DNA of 64,000 nucleotides. Origin: an uncultured Verrucomicrobiota bacterium. Its GTDB lineage: Bacteria > Verrucomicrobiota > Verrucomicrobiia > Limisphaerales > UBA9464. The stretch is from positions 62,001-126,000 of the forward strand of contig CAIXUG010000003.1 of assembly GCA_903922605.1 (NCBI GenBank). The letters run 5' to 3'. The stretch's first letter is position 1. Every line of letters starts with the position of its first letter. Made by a program: the position numbers and the translations under genes. Positions 1-8,138 of the stretch are shown one piece after another. The notes under the pieces are model-generated. The model worked only from the letters and a program-made list of their open reading frames with translations. It did not search any database and was not told where the DNA came from.

Positions 1-1
1 G

Positions 2-823
2 CTCATCGAACTGCTCGTGGTCATCGCGATTATCGCGATCCTCGCTGGGATGCTGCTGCCCGCCCTCTCCCAGGCCAAAAGCAAGGCGCAGACGATCAGC
101 TGCCTGAACGGCTTGCGCCAGTGGGGTTTGGCTGCCCATCTCTACGCCACCGACAACCGGGACGTCGTCCCCCGTGACGGCATGGATGAGAACGGACAGT
201 ATGTGGTGGATACCGGTGCCGCCACCGGTGCCGGCTCTCCCGTGGATTCGGCGGCGTGGTTTAACACCCTGCCACCCTTGATGGGAGATAAGCCGCTGTC
301 CAACTACTGGAGCGATGCCAACGCCTCGGGCAACCCCAAGGTGTCGCTGCCGTTTCCGGGGGGTAAGGGCAAGATCTGGCATTGCCCGGCGGCCAAGGCC
401 TACGCCGACGATAGTTTTGTGGAGAAAGGTGCCAATGGCGTCTTCAGTTACGGCATGAATCTGGATCTCAAACTCCAGTCCTCGATCCGTAACGGCATCG
501 CTGGCAACGTGATCCAGTATCCATCCATGCCGGCCATTGGTGCGGTTTCCGATCCCGCCGCCACGGTGCTTCTGTTGGATCAGGCGTTCAGTCCCAACCA
601 CGAACTCTACACCCCCACCCCTGCCCGCAACGGCGCGCTCCCGGCCGCGCGGAGCCAGCGTTTTGCCGCGCGCCACGGCAACGGCTCGCACGCGGGGGGC
701 AACCTCATGTTCATGGACGGCCACGCCCGCTTCTACACGCGCGCCTACGTGACGAACAGCAATGCGACGCTGGAAGAAAAGTTCAATCCGGACGTCGTCT
801 GGAACCCCAACCGCGACCGGTAA
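2..823 (+). CDS. Prepilin-type pseudopilin, 5' truncated by window edge
   Basis: The reading frame is open from base 2 and begins inside the type IV prepilin methylation/hydrophobic segment ([16 protein letters not shown]), so only the short cationic leader and the cleavage-site glycine are missing. The rest is a globular periplasmic domain of about 250 residues ending in the H-x9-DG type motif ([15 protein letters not shown]), which is typical of the large families of orphan pseudopilin-like proteins in Verrucomicrobiota and Planctomycetota. No secretion or pilus assembly genes are nearby, so the substrate or partner is unknown. Expected location: inner-membrane anchored with a periplasmic domain, or assembled into a pseudopilus. 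Function beyond the prepilin class is not established. Confidence 0.88.
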   Translation, partial: LIELLVVIAIIAILAGMLLPALSQAKSKAQTISCLNGLRQWGLAAHLYATDNRDVVPRDGMDENGQYVVDTGAATGAGSPVDSAAWFNTLPPLMGDKPLSNYWSDANASGNPKVSLPFPGGKGKIWHCPAAKAYADDSFVEKGANGVFSYGMNLDLKLQSSIRNGIAGNVIQYPSMPAIGAVSDPAATVLLLDQAFSPNHELYTPTPARNGALPAARSQRFAARHGNGSHAGGNLMFMDGHARFYTRAYVTNSNATLEEKFNPDVVWNPNRDR

Positions 824-958
824 AAAAGTTCCGCCCTACGGCAGGAAATGCCCTCTCGGAAAGTGAGGAAAAGGGAGCACCGTCAGGTTTTCCGGCGGTG
901 GATCAGTTTGAAGCAGAGAAGGGCTGGGCTGGCACATCGCCGGGCGGAGTGTCTTCAC

Positions 959-1076
959 GTAGGTCGGGCCGCTGGCCCGACACCGTACGGCGGGCTGCCA
1001 GCCCGCCGAGTATCGAGCGGTTGCTTTCGGCGGGCTGGCAGCCCGCCATACCTGTCAGGCTGTCAGCCTGACCTAC
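959..1076. repeat. Four-hairpin composite palindromic repeat, copy 1
   Basis: The element is bounded by the inverted heptamer GTAGGTC/GACCTAC. Inside are four short hairpins: GTCGGGCCGCTGGCCCGAC, a GCGGGCTGCCAGCCCGC unit, an 18-20 bp unpaired centre, a mirrored GCGGGCTGGCAGCCCGC unit and GTCAGGCTGTCAGCCTGAC. A second copy lies at 4492-4610. The outer right hairpin differs between copies but stays self-complementary in each, which suggests that structure is conserved. Open frames across it encode low-complexity GLPARR-type peptides and are not credible genes. Confidence 0.85.
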
Positions 1077-1089
1077 TACGGTAAGAACG

Positions 1090-2727
1090 TCACGGCGCGG
1101 CGGTGATGCTGGGCCTGAACCGGGGTGGGCGACGGGCTTTGGTGGCCTGCTCGAAGGCGTAGGCCAGGCGCAGCAAAGTTGGCTCGCTCCAGACGCGGCC
1201 GAGGAAGAAGACGCTCACCGGCAGGCCCAGAATGAAACCCGCCGGCACCGCGATGCTCGGATAGCCTGCCACCGCCGCGAGACTGATGCCGCCACCCCCC
1301 GTGTCGCGATCTCCATGGACGTAATCCAGCGCACCCGCCGGCCCGCCGCCGGAGGTGAAGATCGCGTCGAGCTGGTGCCGGTCCATCAGGGCGTCGAGGC
1401 CCTCATTGCGGGTGAGCCGCCGGCACTTGGCGAGAGCGTCGAGATAGGCCGGGTCTGTGAGCGGCCCCTTGGTCTCGGCCAGCCGCAGATTGGTCTGGTT
1501 CATCCAGGGCGTCTCCGGGGGCTGATGGCGCGCGTTGAATTCGATGATCTCCCGGAGCGTATGGACCGGCGCCGCAGGACCGAGGGCGGCAAGGTATTCG
1601 TTGAGGCCGGCTTTGAACTCATACATCAGCACCTCCCACTCGGCCGCCTCATAGCCGGAGTCGGGCGGCAGCTCGAGGGGATCGATGAGCACGGCGCCGC
1701 GGGCCTTCAACTCCGCCACGAGCCGGTCCATCAACGGCGCCACTTCCGGATGCCCGTTGAAGGTCGCGCGGGCCACGCCGATGCGCGCGCCGCGCAGGCC
1801 GTCGGCGTCGAGGAACTTCGTGTAGTCCCGCTGCGCGTGTCCCGCGCTGGCCGCGGTCGCCGGGTCACGCGGGTCTTCGCCGGCCAGCGCGCCGAGCAGG
1901 ATCGCTGCATCGGTCACAGTGCGCGCCATGGGCCCGGCGGTATCCTGCGTGCGCGAAATGGGGACGATGCCGGAACGGCTGACGAGGCCAACCGTCGGCT
2001 TCAGGCCCACGATGCCGTTGAACCGCGAGGGCGAAAGGATCGAGCCGTTCGTCTCCGTGCCGACGGCGACGGCGCAGAGATTGGCGGCCACCGCCACCGC
2101 CGAACCGGCGCTGGAGCCGGAGGTGTTGCGGTCGAGCACGTAAGGATTCCGGGCCTGCCCGCCGCGCCCGCTGAAACCGGTGGTGTGCGGGTCGCCCATG
2201 AGGCCGGCCCATTCGCTGAGGTTGGCCTTGCCGAGGATGACCACGCCGGCCGCGCGCAACCGCTCCACCAGAAAAGAGTCTCGCGGAGCGAGGCAGCCGA
2301 CCATGGCCAACGACCCCGCGGTCGTCGTCATGCGGTCATGGGTCGCGATGTTGTCCTTGATGAGGATGGGGATGCCGTGGAGCGGACCGCGCGGCCCCTT
2401 GGTCTTGCGCTCCTGATCGAGGGCCGTGGCGATGGCGAGCGCATCGGGATTCAGCTCGATCACGCTCCGGAGCGTCGGGCCGCGCCGGTCGAGTTCCGAG
2501 ATGCGGGCGAGATACTGCTTCGTGAGGGAAACAGCGGTGAGCTCGCCGGAGGCCAGGCGATGCTGCAGGTCGGAGATGGTGGCCTCCTCCAGCACAAAGG
2601 GAGGGATGCCGTCGGCTGAACCGGCTGCTGGGCGATCCAGAGTGGCGGTGGAGCAGCCCGGCGTGACCAGGGCGGCCGCTGCGCCGAGGGTGGTGAGCTG
2701 GCAAAAATCGCGGCGGGTGATTTTCAT
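1090..2727 (-). CDS. Tat-exported amidase (amidase signature family)
   Basis: The product resembles the GatA/amidase-signature hydrolases, which cleave C-N amide bonds with a Ser-cisSer-Lys triad. Visible landmarks are the Lys region (ILIKDNIATHD), the glycine/serine-rich signature (NTSGSSAGSAVAVA) and the GTETNGSI segment carrying the nucleophilic serine region. The chosen ATG at 2727 gives MKITRRDFCQLTTLGAAAA followed by a Gly-Cys pair, a twin-arginine signal that also looks like a lipobox. A longer frame starting at 2823 would bury this signal. Length of 545 residues fits exported amidases. No gatB or gatC is nearby, so a role in tRNA-dependent amidation is unlikely. The substrate is unknown. 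Confidence 0.85.
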   Translation of the reverse strand: MKITRRDFCQLTTLGAAAALVTPGCSTATLDRPAAGSADGIPPFVLEEATISDLQHRLASGELTAVSLTKQYLARISELDRRGPTLRSVIELNPDALAIATALDQERKTKGPRGPLHGIPILIKDNIATHDRMTTTAGSLAMVGCLAPRDSFLVERLRAAGVVILGKANLSEWAGLMGDPHTTGFSGRGGQARNPYVLDRNTSGSSAGSAVAVAANLCAVAVGTETNGSILSPSRFNGIVGLKPTVGLVSRSGIVPISRTQDTAGPMARTVTDAAILLGALAGEDPRDPATAASAGHAQRDYTKFLDADGLRGARIGVARATFNGHPEVAPLMDRLVAELKARGAVLIDPLELPPDSGYEAAEWEVLMYEFKAGLNEYLAALGPAAPVHTLREIIEFNARHQPPETPWMNQTNLRLAETKGPLTDPAYLDALAKCRRLTRNEGLDALMDRHQLDAIFTSGGGPAGALDYVHGDRDTGGGGISLAAVAGYPSIAVPAGFILGLPVSVFFLGRVWSEPTLLRLAYAFEQATKARRPPRFRPSITAAP

Positions 2728-2934
2728 GGCGGCTTGGTTGCGGTGATCATGTAGGACAGATATTTTCCGGTCAGCCTTTAAACTGCTTGAAGGCCGGCCG
2801 GTCAAAATACTCACCAGGCTCATGGCGCCAGGGCCCGGTGCTTGTCAGGCTGCGTTTAGGACAAGTCATATGACAACTGCCAACCACTGCCTGCGCATCA
2901 CCCTGGACCTGTACCATGGGGTAGTCCGCCGCCC

Positions 2935-3138
2935 ATGAACCTGCTGATTGTCATCGTCTCCGCCGTGGCTGACCTCGTGATGGGGATGGTCCAGGTGGCC
3001 CGTCCGAAGCGACCGGAGAAACCAAAAACCAGGAGGCAGCGCCACCAGTATCTCTGGCTGGCTGTCGCCTTGATCATTGGGGTGGTCCTTGCGCTGACCA
3101 TTTCCTGGCTCTTACACCAAGGCTGGGGCTTGCGCTGA
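2935..3138 (+). CDS. Small membrane protein, 67 aa
   Basis: A short frame with a hydrophobic N-terminus (MNLLIVIVSAVADLVMGMV), a basic linker rich in Lys, Arg and Pro, and a C-terminal membrane helix (LWLAVALIIGVVLALTISWLL). This two-helix pattern with a positively charged loop is unlikely by chance, but the gene is short and no family is recognised. It stands alone between the amidase and asd, which it precedes by about 130 bp. Function is unknown. Confidence 0.5.
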   Translation: MNLLIVIVSAVADLVMGMVQVARPKRPEKPKTRRQRHQYLWLAVALIIGVVLALTISWLLHQGWGLR

Positions 3139-3267
3139 GTCCGGCGGCAAGGCTGTCCCCGCGCAGATGGGGCTGACCGGGGTGGCACCTCTTCCGGTTC
3201 TGACGGCCAAATTCCCGAAAACTTCCCCTCGACAGTCGGCCGGCGATTCCTAGTCTCCGCCTCCCTT

Positions 3268-4272
3268 ATGAATCGCACTCCGCACGTGGCCGTTGTCGGC
3301 GCCACAGGCGCCGTCGGCGTGGAAATGATTGAAACGCTCGAGAAGCGGAACTTCCCGGTCGGGAAGCTCAAGCTGCTCGCCTCCGCCCGTTCCGTGGGCA
3401 AGAAACTCAAGTTCAAGGGCGTCGAGCACACCGTCACCGAGCTGACCAAAGACTCGTTCAAGGGCATCGACATCGCCCTGTTCAGCGCGGGCGGCAGCAT
3501 TTCCAAGGAGTTCGGCCCGATCGCCGCCGCCGCCGGCTGCGTGGTCGTGGACAATTCCTCCGCCTTCCGCATGGACCCGGACGTGCCGCTCGTGGTGCCC
3601 GAGATCAACCCGGAGGACGTGAAGCTCCACAAGGGCATCATCGCCAACCCGAACTGCACCACGATCATCACGCTCATGGCGCTGTATCCGCTGCACCAGG
3701 CCTTCGGCGTGAAGCGCGTCATCGCCTCCAGCTACCAGGCTGTGTCCGGCACCGGGGCCAAGGCCGTGGAGGAGCTCGACCAGCAGGTGCGGCAGTTCGC
3801 GGCCGGCCAGCCGATCACCAAGGAGGTCTATCCCCACCAGATTGCCTTCAACGTGATCCCGCAGGTGGATTCGTTTCTGCCAACGGGCTACACCAAGGAG
3901 GAGATGAAGATGGAGAACGAGGGCCGGAAGATCATGCACCACCCGGGCCTGCGGGCCTCGGTGACGTGCGTGCGCGTCTCCGTGTTCCGCGCCCATTCCG
4001 TGGCGGTAAGCGCTGAGTTTGAGCGCCCCGTGACGGTCGAAGCCGCCCGCGCCGTGCTGGCCAAGGCCCCCGGCCTCGACGTGGTGGATGATCCCGCCAA
4101 CAAGGTGTACCCGATGCCGCTCGACCTTTCCGGCCGCTACAACTGCGCCGTGGGCCGGCTGCGGCTCGACTGCGCCCTGGACAACGGCCTTTGCTTCTGG
4201 GTCTCCGGTGACCAGCTCCTCAAGGGCGCCGCGCTCAACGCCGTGCAGATTGCCGAGGAACTGCTGAAGTAA
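3268..4272 (+). CDS. asd: Aspartate-semialdehyde dehydrogenase
   Basis: Catalyses NADPH-dependent reduction of L-aspartyl-4-phosphate to L-aspartate-4-semialdehyde, the branch point to lysine/diaminopimelate, threonine and methionine. The 334-residue length is normal. The N-terminal dinucleotide-binding motif GATGAVG is at residues 11-17 and the catalytic cysteine (C130) lies in NPNCTTI. It is a single-gene unit followed by a clear hairpin terminator. Homoserine dehydrogenase and threonine synthase, the next enzymes toward threonine, are encoded more than 50 kb away in this window, so the pathway is scattered. Confidence 0.96.
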   Translation: MNRTPHVAVVGATGAVGVEMIETLEKRNFPVGKLKLLASARSVGKKLKFKGVEHTVTELTKDSFKGIDIALFSAGGSISKEFGPIAAAAGCVVVDNSSAFRMDPDVPLVVPEINPEDVKLHKGIIANPNCTTIITLMALYPLHQAFGVKRVIASSYQAVSGTGAKAVEELDQQVRQFAAGQPITKEVYPHQIAFNVIPQVDSFLPTGYTKEEMKMENEGRKIMHHPGLRASVTCVRVSVFRAHSVAVSAEFERPVTVEAARAVLAKAPGLDVVDDPANKVYPMPLDLSGRYNCAVGRLRLDCALDNGLCFWVSGDQLLKGAALNAVQIAEELLK

Positions 4273-4302
4273 CTGCCGTCGGCACAGCACCCGATTTCGC
4301 AT

Positions 4303-4344
4303 AAAGCCCGCCTGGTCATCACACCGGGCGGGCTTCTGCTTTTG
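4303..4344 (+). terminator. Rho-independent terminator after asd
   Basis: A 9-10 bp GC-rich stem (AAAGCCCGCC with GGGCGGGCTT) around a loop of about 13 nt, followed by a T-rich tract (CTGCTTTT), starts about 30 nt after the asd stop codon. Confidence 0.75.
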
Positions 4345-4491
4345 AAATCTTCAGGAGGCTTAAGTGGTCGGAAAGTGTCGCATGTCGTCCGCCCTGTTCG
4401 GAATTCGCCAGCCTGCGGGTGGCTATAATACCAGTTCGCTGAAAGAAACGGTACGTTGGCAAAGGATCGCGCGCGGGGCGGCGGCTCCGCC

Positions 4492-4610
4492 AGTAGGTCG
4501 GGCCGCTGGCCCGACACTGTACGACGGGCTGCCAGCCCGTCGGGTGCTGCTCTGGCTTTTCGGCGGGCTGGCAGCCCGCCGTACTTGCCGGGCTGGCAGC
4601 CCGACCTACT
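4492..4610. repeat. Four-hairpin composite palindromic repeat, copy 2
   Basis: Second copy of the element at 959-1076, here bounded by the longer terminal inverted repeat AGTAGGTCGGG/CCCGACCTACT. It has the same order: hairpin, hairpin, about 20-nt centre, mirrored hairpin, hairpin. The left hairpin is nearly identical to copy 1, whereas the outer right hairpin has a different sequence with its own pairing kept. It fills the gap between asd and a TPR gene. A TATAAT hexamer at 4424-4429 lies just upstream, without a convincing -35 box. Confidence 0.85.
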
Positions 4611-4712
4611 ATGGGACCCCACGCTATCCCGACCAACCGGTTGTCATCGGGAAATCGTCATAGACTGACCGTGCCGAGTGTGCTTGGTTCCGGTCAGATT
4701 CAGCAAAAGACC

Positions 4713-5969
4713 ATGCCGCATGCCCTTTCCATTTTAGCCGGGTTTCTCGGTGGAGTCATCCTGCTGGTACTGTTGGGAATCTTCTGCCACCGGATCGGCA
4801 AGACGAGCAGCTCGGAGGAGATGATGTCCCTGCCGGGCAAGGGGCTGTTTTCCCTCGGTGCGCTGGGGCTCATCGGCTTCGTGTTCATCTGGGCACGGCG
4901 CCACGCCGAGGAGGGCGGCGGTTGGATGGCCGTCGTGGTCACTTTGGTCGTCGGCGTGCCCCTGGGCATTCTGTGGCTGCCCCACTTCGGTTCCTTCCTG
5001 CTGACGCCGTTTCTCAATTCATTGACCGGTGGCAATGAGCAGGTGGAGCGGCGGCCCTTTTACTCGCGGGCAATCGCCCTGCGGAAGCGGGGCGACTACG
5101 CCGGTGCCGTGGCCGAAGTGCAGCGGCAGCTGGTGATGTTTCCCGGAAATCTCGAAGGGCTGATGCTGCTGGCCGAGATTCACACCGATGACCTCAAGGA
5201 TTACTCCACCGCCGTGGCCGTGCTCACCGAACTGATCAACACGCCCGGCCGGCCGGGCGGCGAAGTCTCCCTCGCGCTGAGCCGGCTGGCCTCGTTGCAG
5301 CTCAACCGGCTCAATGACCTTGCCGCCGCCCGGGCCACCTACGAGCGGCTCGCGACGGAATTCCCCAACACCGAGGCGTCGCTGACCGCCCGGCAGCAGC
5401 TCGCCCACCTGCCGGACGCGGAGCAGCTCGCCCAAAGGACGGAGCGGCCCAAACTCGTGGTCACGCACCATGAGGGAAAGCTCGGCCTGAGCGGAGATCT
5501 GGGCGCAGCCCAGCTGCCGGCGGACGACGCGGGACAGGGAGCGGAGTCGAACCGGCTGCTGGCCCACCTCGAACAGTTCCCCGACGACTGGGAAGCCCGG
5601 GAAAAACTGGCTCGCCTGTATCTGGACCATTGGAAGCGTCCCGACCTGGCGGCGGACCAGTTTGAGCGGCTCATCAGCCAGCCCAGCGCGCCCACGCGCC
5701 AGATCGTGAACTGGCTGAACGACCTCGCGGACGTGCAGCTCAATTCACCGGCGGGCGCGGCGGCGGCGCGGCTCACCCTGGAGCGCATCCTTCAGAAATA
5801 TCCCGGCAGCCACTGGGCCGACCAGGCGCGTTCCCGCATGGGTCTGCTGGGGCTCGATGCCAAGGCCAAATCCCAACCGAGAACGATCAAGCTGGGCAGC
5901 TACGAGCACAACATCGGCCTCAAGCGGGGTGATCCTTCCATCCCCGATCCGGCGGGGCCGGCGGAGTGA
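4713..5969 (+). CDS. TPR-containing inner-membrane protein
   Basis: A 418-residue protein. Two or three N-terminal membrane helices (around residues 5-25, 40-60 and 70-90) precede a soluble region of tetratricopeptide-like helical repeats, visible as YSRAIALRKRGDYAGAVAEV, later YSTAVAVL and a final repeat near the C-terminus with GSHWADQARSRM. TPR arrays mediate protein-protein contacts. Start chosen at the ATG of MPHALSILAGFLGG because the longer frame would read through part of the upstream palindromic repeat. It is monocistronic with no informative neighbours, so the partner and cellular process are unknown. Confidence 0.75.
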   Translation: MPHALSILAGFLGGVILLVLLGIFCHRIGKTSSSEEMMSLPGKGLFSLGALGLIGFVFIWARRHAEEGGGWMAVVVTLVVGVPLGILWLPHFGSFLLTPFLNSLTGGNEQVERRPFYSRAIALRKRGDYAGAVAEVQRQLVMFPGNLEGLMLLAEIHTDDLKDYSTAVAVLTELINTPGRPGGEVSLALSRLASLQLNRLNDLAAARATYERLATEFPNTEASLTARQQLAHLPDAEQLAQRTERPKLVVTHHEGKLGLSGDLGAAQLPADDAGQGAESNRLLAHLEQFPDDWEAREKLARLYLDHWKRPDLAADQFERLISQPSAPTRQIVNWLNDLADVQLNSPAGAAAARLTLERILQKYPGSHWADQARSRMGLLGLDAKAKSQPRTIKLGSYEHNIGLKRGDPSIPDPAGPAE

Positions 5970-6038
5970 TCGGGCGGAACGCCGGTCTCCGACCCGGCGT
6001 GGCGGACTGGTTGTGAGCAGAGAACGAGCCCGGCAAGC

Positions 6039-7082
6039 TCAGGACCGCTTGCCCGCCCGGTACTCGCTCGCTGTCACGCCCACGTTCCGCTTGAAGGCCA
6101 CGCTGAGATATTCGACGTGGGCGAAGCCCGTCCGGTCGGCGATGGCGGAGAGCGACAGGTCGGTCTCGCCCAGCAGCCGTTTCACCCGCTCCAGCTTCAC
6201 CCCGAGGATCTGCGCGTGCGGGGAGCGGCCCAGCAGCTTCTGGAAGCGGGTTTCCAGCACGCGCCGGGACAGCGGGGCCACCTTAAGCACGTCGGCCACG
6301 CTGATGCCTTCGCAGGCGTGTTCGCGGATGTAGCGGACAGCGGCCGAGATGTTCTTGTCCTCCACGGCAACCACGTCGGTGGATTGCCGCGTGGCGACAC
6401 CTAGGGGAGCGAAGAGCCGGCCTTCACCCCGGATCTTATCCCCGCGCATCAGCCGGGCGAGAAGGGCTGCGGCCTCGTAACCGGTACGGCGCACGTCGGG
6501 AATCACGCTCGAAAGCGGCGGGTCGGCGAGGTCGCAAAGAAGCTCATCATTGTCCACGCCCACCACTGCGACCTCATCGGCCTCGCCATCCGGCGGGCTG
6601 GAGCCCCGGCGGAGGGTTGGCTCGACGAACACCGAGCAGAGCAGCGCCTGGCCGTGCTCGGCCACCTGCGCGGCAAACGCCTCGCCCCGCCAGCGGGACC
6701 AGTTGAAGCGCGCGTCGCCGTAATAGCCGAAGCTCTGGAACCCGCGCTCCCGCAGGTGATCCGCCGCCGCCCGCGCGATGGCCCGGTCATCGGTTTCCAG
6801 CCACGGGACATCCGGCAGCTGCCGGGCCGCGCTCACATCCACGGTGGGCAGCTTCGCCGCCGCCACCGCGCGCGCGATGGCGGGCGTCTCGATGCGCGCG
6901 ATGATGCCGTCGCCCTTCCAGTCGCGCAGCCATGAGGGGGGTGCGGCGCCGCGTCCCGCCTCCGCGAGCCAGATGCTCCACGGCCCGTGCTCCCGCAGCC
7001 ACGCCCGCACGCCATGCAGCAGCTCGCGTGCGTAGGCGTTCGACGTTTCGACCAGCAGGGTGACCTTCGGGGGACGATGCAC
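6039..7082 (-). CDS. XylR-like AraC-family transcriptional regulator
   Basis: The N-terminal two thirds resemble the periplasmic-binding-protein/LacI sensor fold found in XylR-type regulators (MHRPPKVTLLVETSNAYARE, later VAVVGVDNDELLCDLADPP). The last 100 residues form an AraC double helix-turn-helix (ISVADVLKVAPLSRRVLETR, then LSLSAIADRTGFAHVEYLSV). Such proteins bind a sugar and activate catabolic promoters. Length of 347 residues is slightly short for XylR. No sugar-catabolic genes adjoin it. The divergent neighbour is a pseudopilin gene with a 180-bp shared promoter region. The ligand cannot be told from sequence alone. Confidence 0.88.
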   Translation of the reverse strand: MHRPPKVTLLVETSNAYARELLHGVRAWLREHGPWSIWLAEAGRGAAPPSWLRDWKGDGIIARIETPAIARAVAAAKLPTVDVSAARQLPDVPWLETDDRAIARAAADHLRERGFQSFGYYGDARFNWSRWRGEAFAAQVAEHGQALLCSVFVEPTLRRGSSPPDGEADEVAVVGVDNDELLCDLADPPLSSVIPDVRRTGYEAAALLARLMRGDKIRGEGRLFAPLGVATRQSTDVVAVEDKNISAAVRYIREHACEGISVADVLKVAPLSRRVLETRFQKLLGRSPHAQILGVKLERVKRLLGETDLSLSAIADRTGFAHVEYLSVAFKRNVGVTASEYRAGKRS

Positions 7083-7262
7083 GGAGGGTCTATAGCCGAG
7101 GACGGCGTGACGTTGAAGACGGCAGTTCGCGCGTGAAAAATTTCAGCAGAATTACGCGCAAGCTCATGGACGCTCAGGGGAGCCGGTGCTTCCTTGTGAG
7201 CGTAGCCCGCAAAAAGCCGACACGCCTTGGCGTGCCCACACGGGTTTGTGGTCAGATCGTTT

Positions 7263-8036
7263 ATGAATGCTCATTTTTTCCGTCCGGTCCGCCGGGGCTT
7301 CACCCTCATCGAGCTGCTCGTGGTGATCGCCATCATCGCCATCCTCGCGGGGATGCTGCTGCCGGCCCTGGCCAAGGCGAAGGCCAAGGCGCTTCAGGTC
7401 AAGTGCAACAGCAACATCCGGCAGCTGGGCATCGCCATCCGCATGTATGCGGACGACAACAAGGAGCAGTTCCCTGACTGCACTGGCGCGGTCTGGCCCT
7501 GGGATCTCCCGGCATCCGCCGCCAACGCCTTCGTGAAGAACGGCGGCCAGCGGAACATTCTCTATTGCCCCTCTTTCTATAAGCAGAACAACGATACGCT
7601 CTGGGCCTTCAGCACGGGGGTCACCAATGAGATCACCAAGGACAATGCGACCGGCTACCGCGTGATCGGCTACGCCGTGGCGTTCAAGGGTGCGGGCCGC
7701 ATTCTCGCCACCAACATCACAGAGTCGCTCAATCCCAAGGCTTGGAAAATGACGGGCGGGGCGGAATTCGACCCGGGACCATCTGCGCGCGTCGTAGCCG
7801 CTGACGGAACGCTCTCGAACTCCAACGTCCGCGACGCCAAGGGCAACAACTTCACCGAGATCATCGGCGGGTGGGCGGATGCCAAAGGAAAAAAAATACC
7901 GCATTCCTCGCCTCATGTTGACCACGGGCTGCCGATCGGTGGTAACGAACTGATGCTGGATGGCCATGCCGAGTTCGTGAAATTTCAGAAGATGGTGGTC
8001 CGCACCGATGGCAGCACCCCGCATTTCTGGTGGTGA
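7263..8036 (+). CDS. Prepilin-type pseudopilin
   Basis: Complete orphan pseudopilin of 257 residues. The short basic leader ends at the prepilin peptidase site ([21 protein letters not shown]), followed by a conserved helix with [11 protein letters not shown] and a periplasmic domain ending in the H-x9-DG-like segment ([17 protein letters not shown]). The ATG at 7263 is preferred over an upstream in-frame start because it gives a normal leader length. The N-terminal segment closely matches that of the truncated protein at the window's left edge. It is transcribed divergently from the XylR-like regulator, and co-regulation is possible but unproven. Confidence 0.9.
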   Translation: MNAHFFRPVRRGFTLIELLVVIAIIAILAGMLLPALAKAKAKALQVKCNSNIRQLGIAIRMYADDNKEQFPDCTGAVWPWDLPASAANAFVKNGGQRNILYCPSFYKQNNDTLWAFSTGVTNEITKDNATGYRVIGYAVAFKGAGRILATNITESLNPKAWKMTGGAEFDPGPSARVVAADGTLSNSNVRDAKGNNFTEIIGGWADAKGKKIPHSSPHVDHGLPIGGNELMLDGHAEFVKFQKMVVRTDGSTPHFWW

Positions 8037-8138
8037 GTGCGGTCCCGCCCGACGCCGCAACGGCAATCTTTTCCCAGTCCCGGCGAGTCGTGAATTGACC
8101 GCCGGGGCTTCTTCGTCAGTGTGAGGGACGTTCTCCAC

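Noticed and set aside
848-1084. Open frame of 78 residues
   Set aside because: It runs through the four-hairpin repeat and encodes low-complexity GLPARR-type sequence; the same pattern appears in frames across the second copy at 4364-4668.
1315-2619. 434-residue plus-strand frame opposite the amidase
   Set aside because: Antisense shadow caused by high third-position GC; Arg/Gly/His-rich with no motif, while the minus strand encodes a clear amidase.
4401-4429. TATAAT promoter before the TPR gene at 4713
   Set aside because: Good -10 but no acceptable -35, and nearly 290 bp from the start codon with a large palindromic element between.
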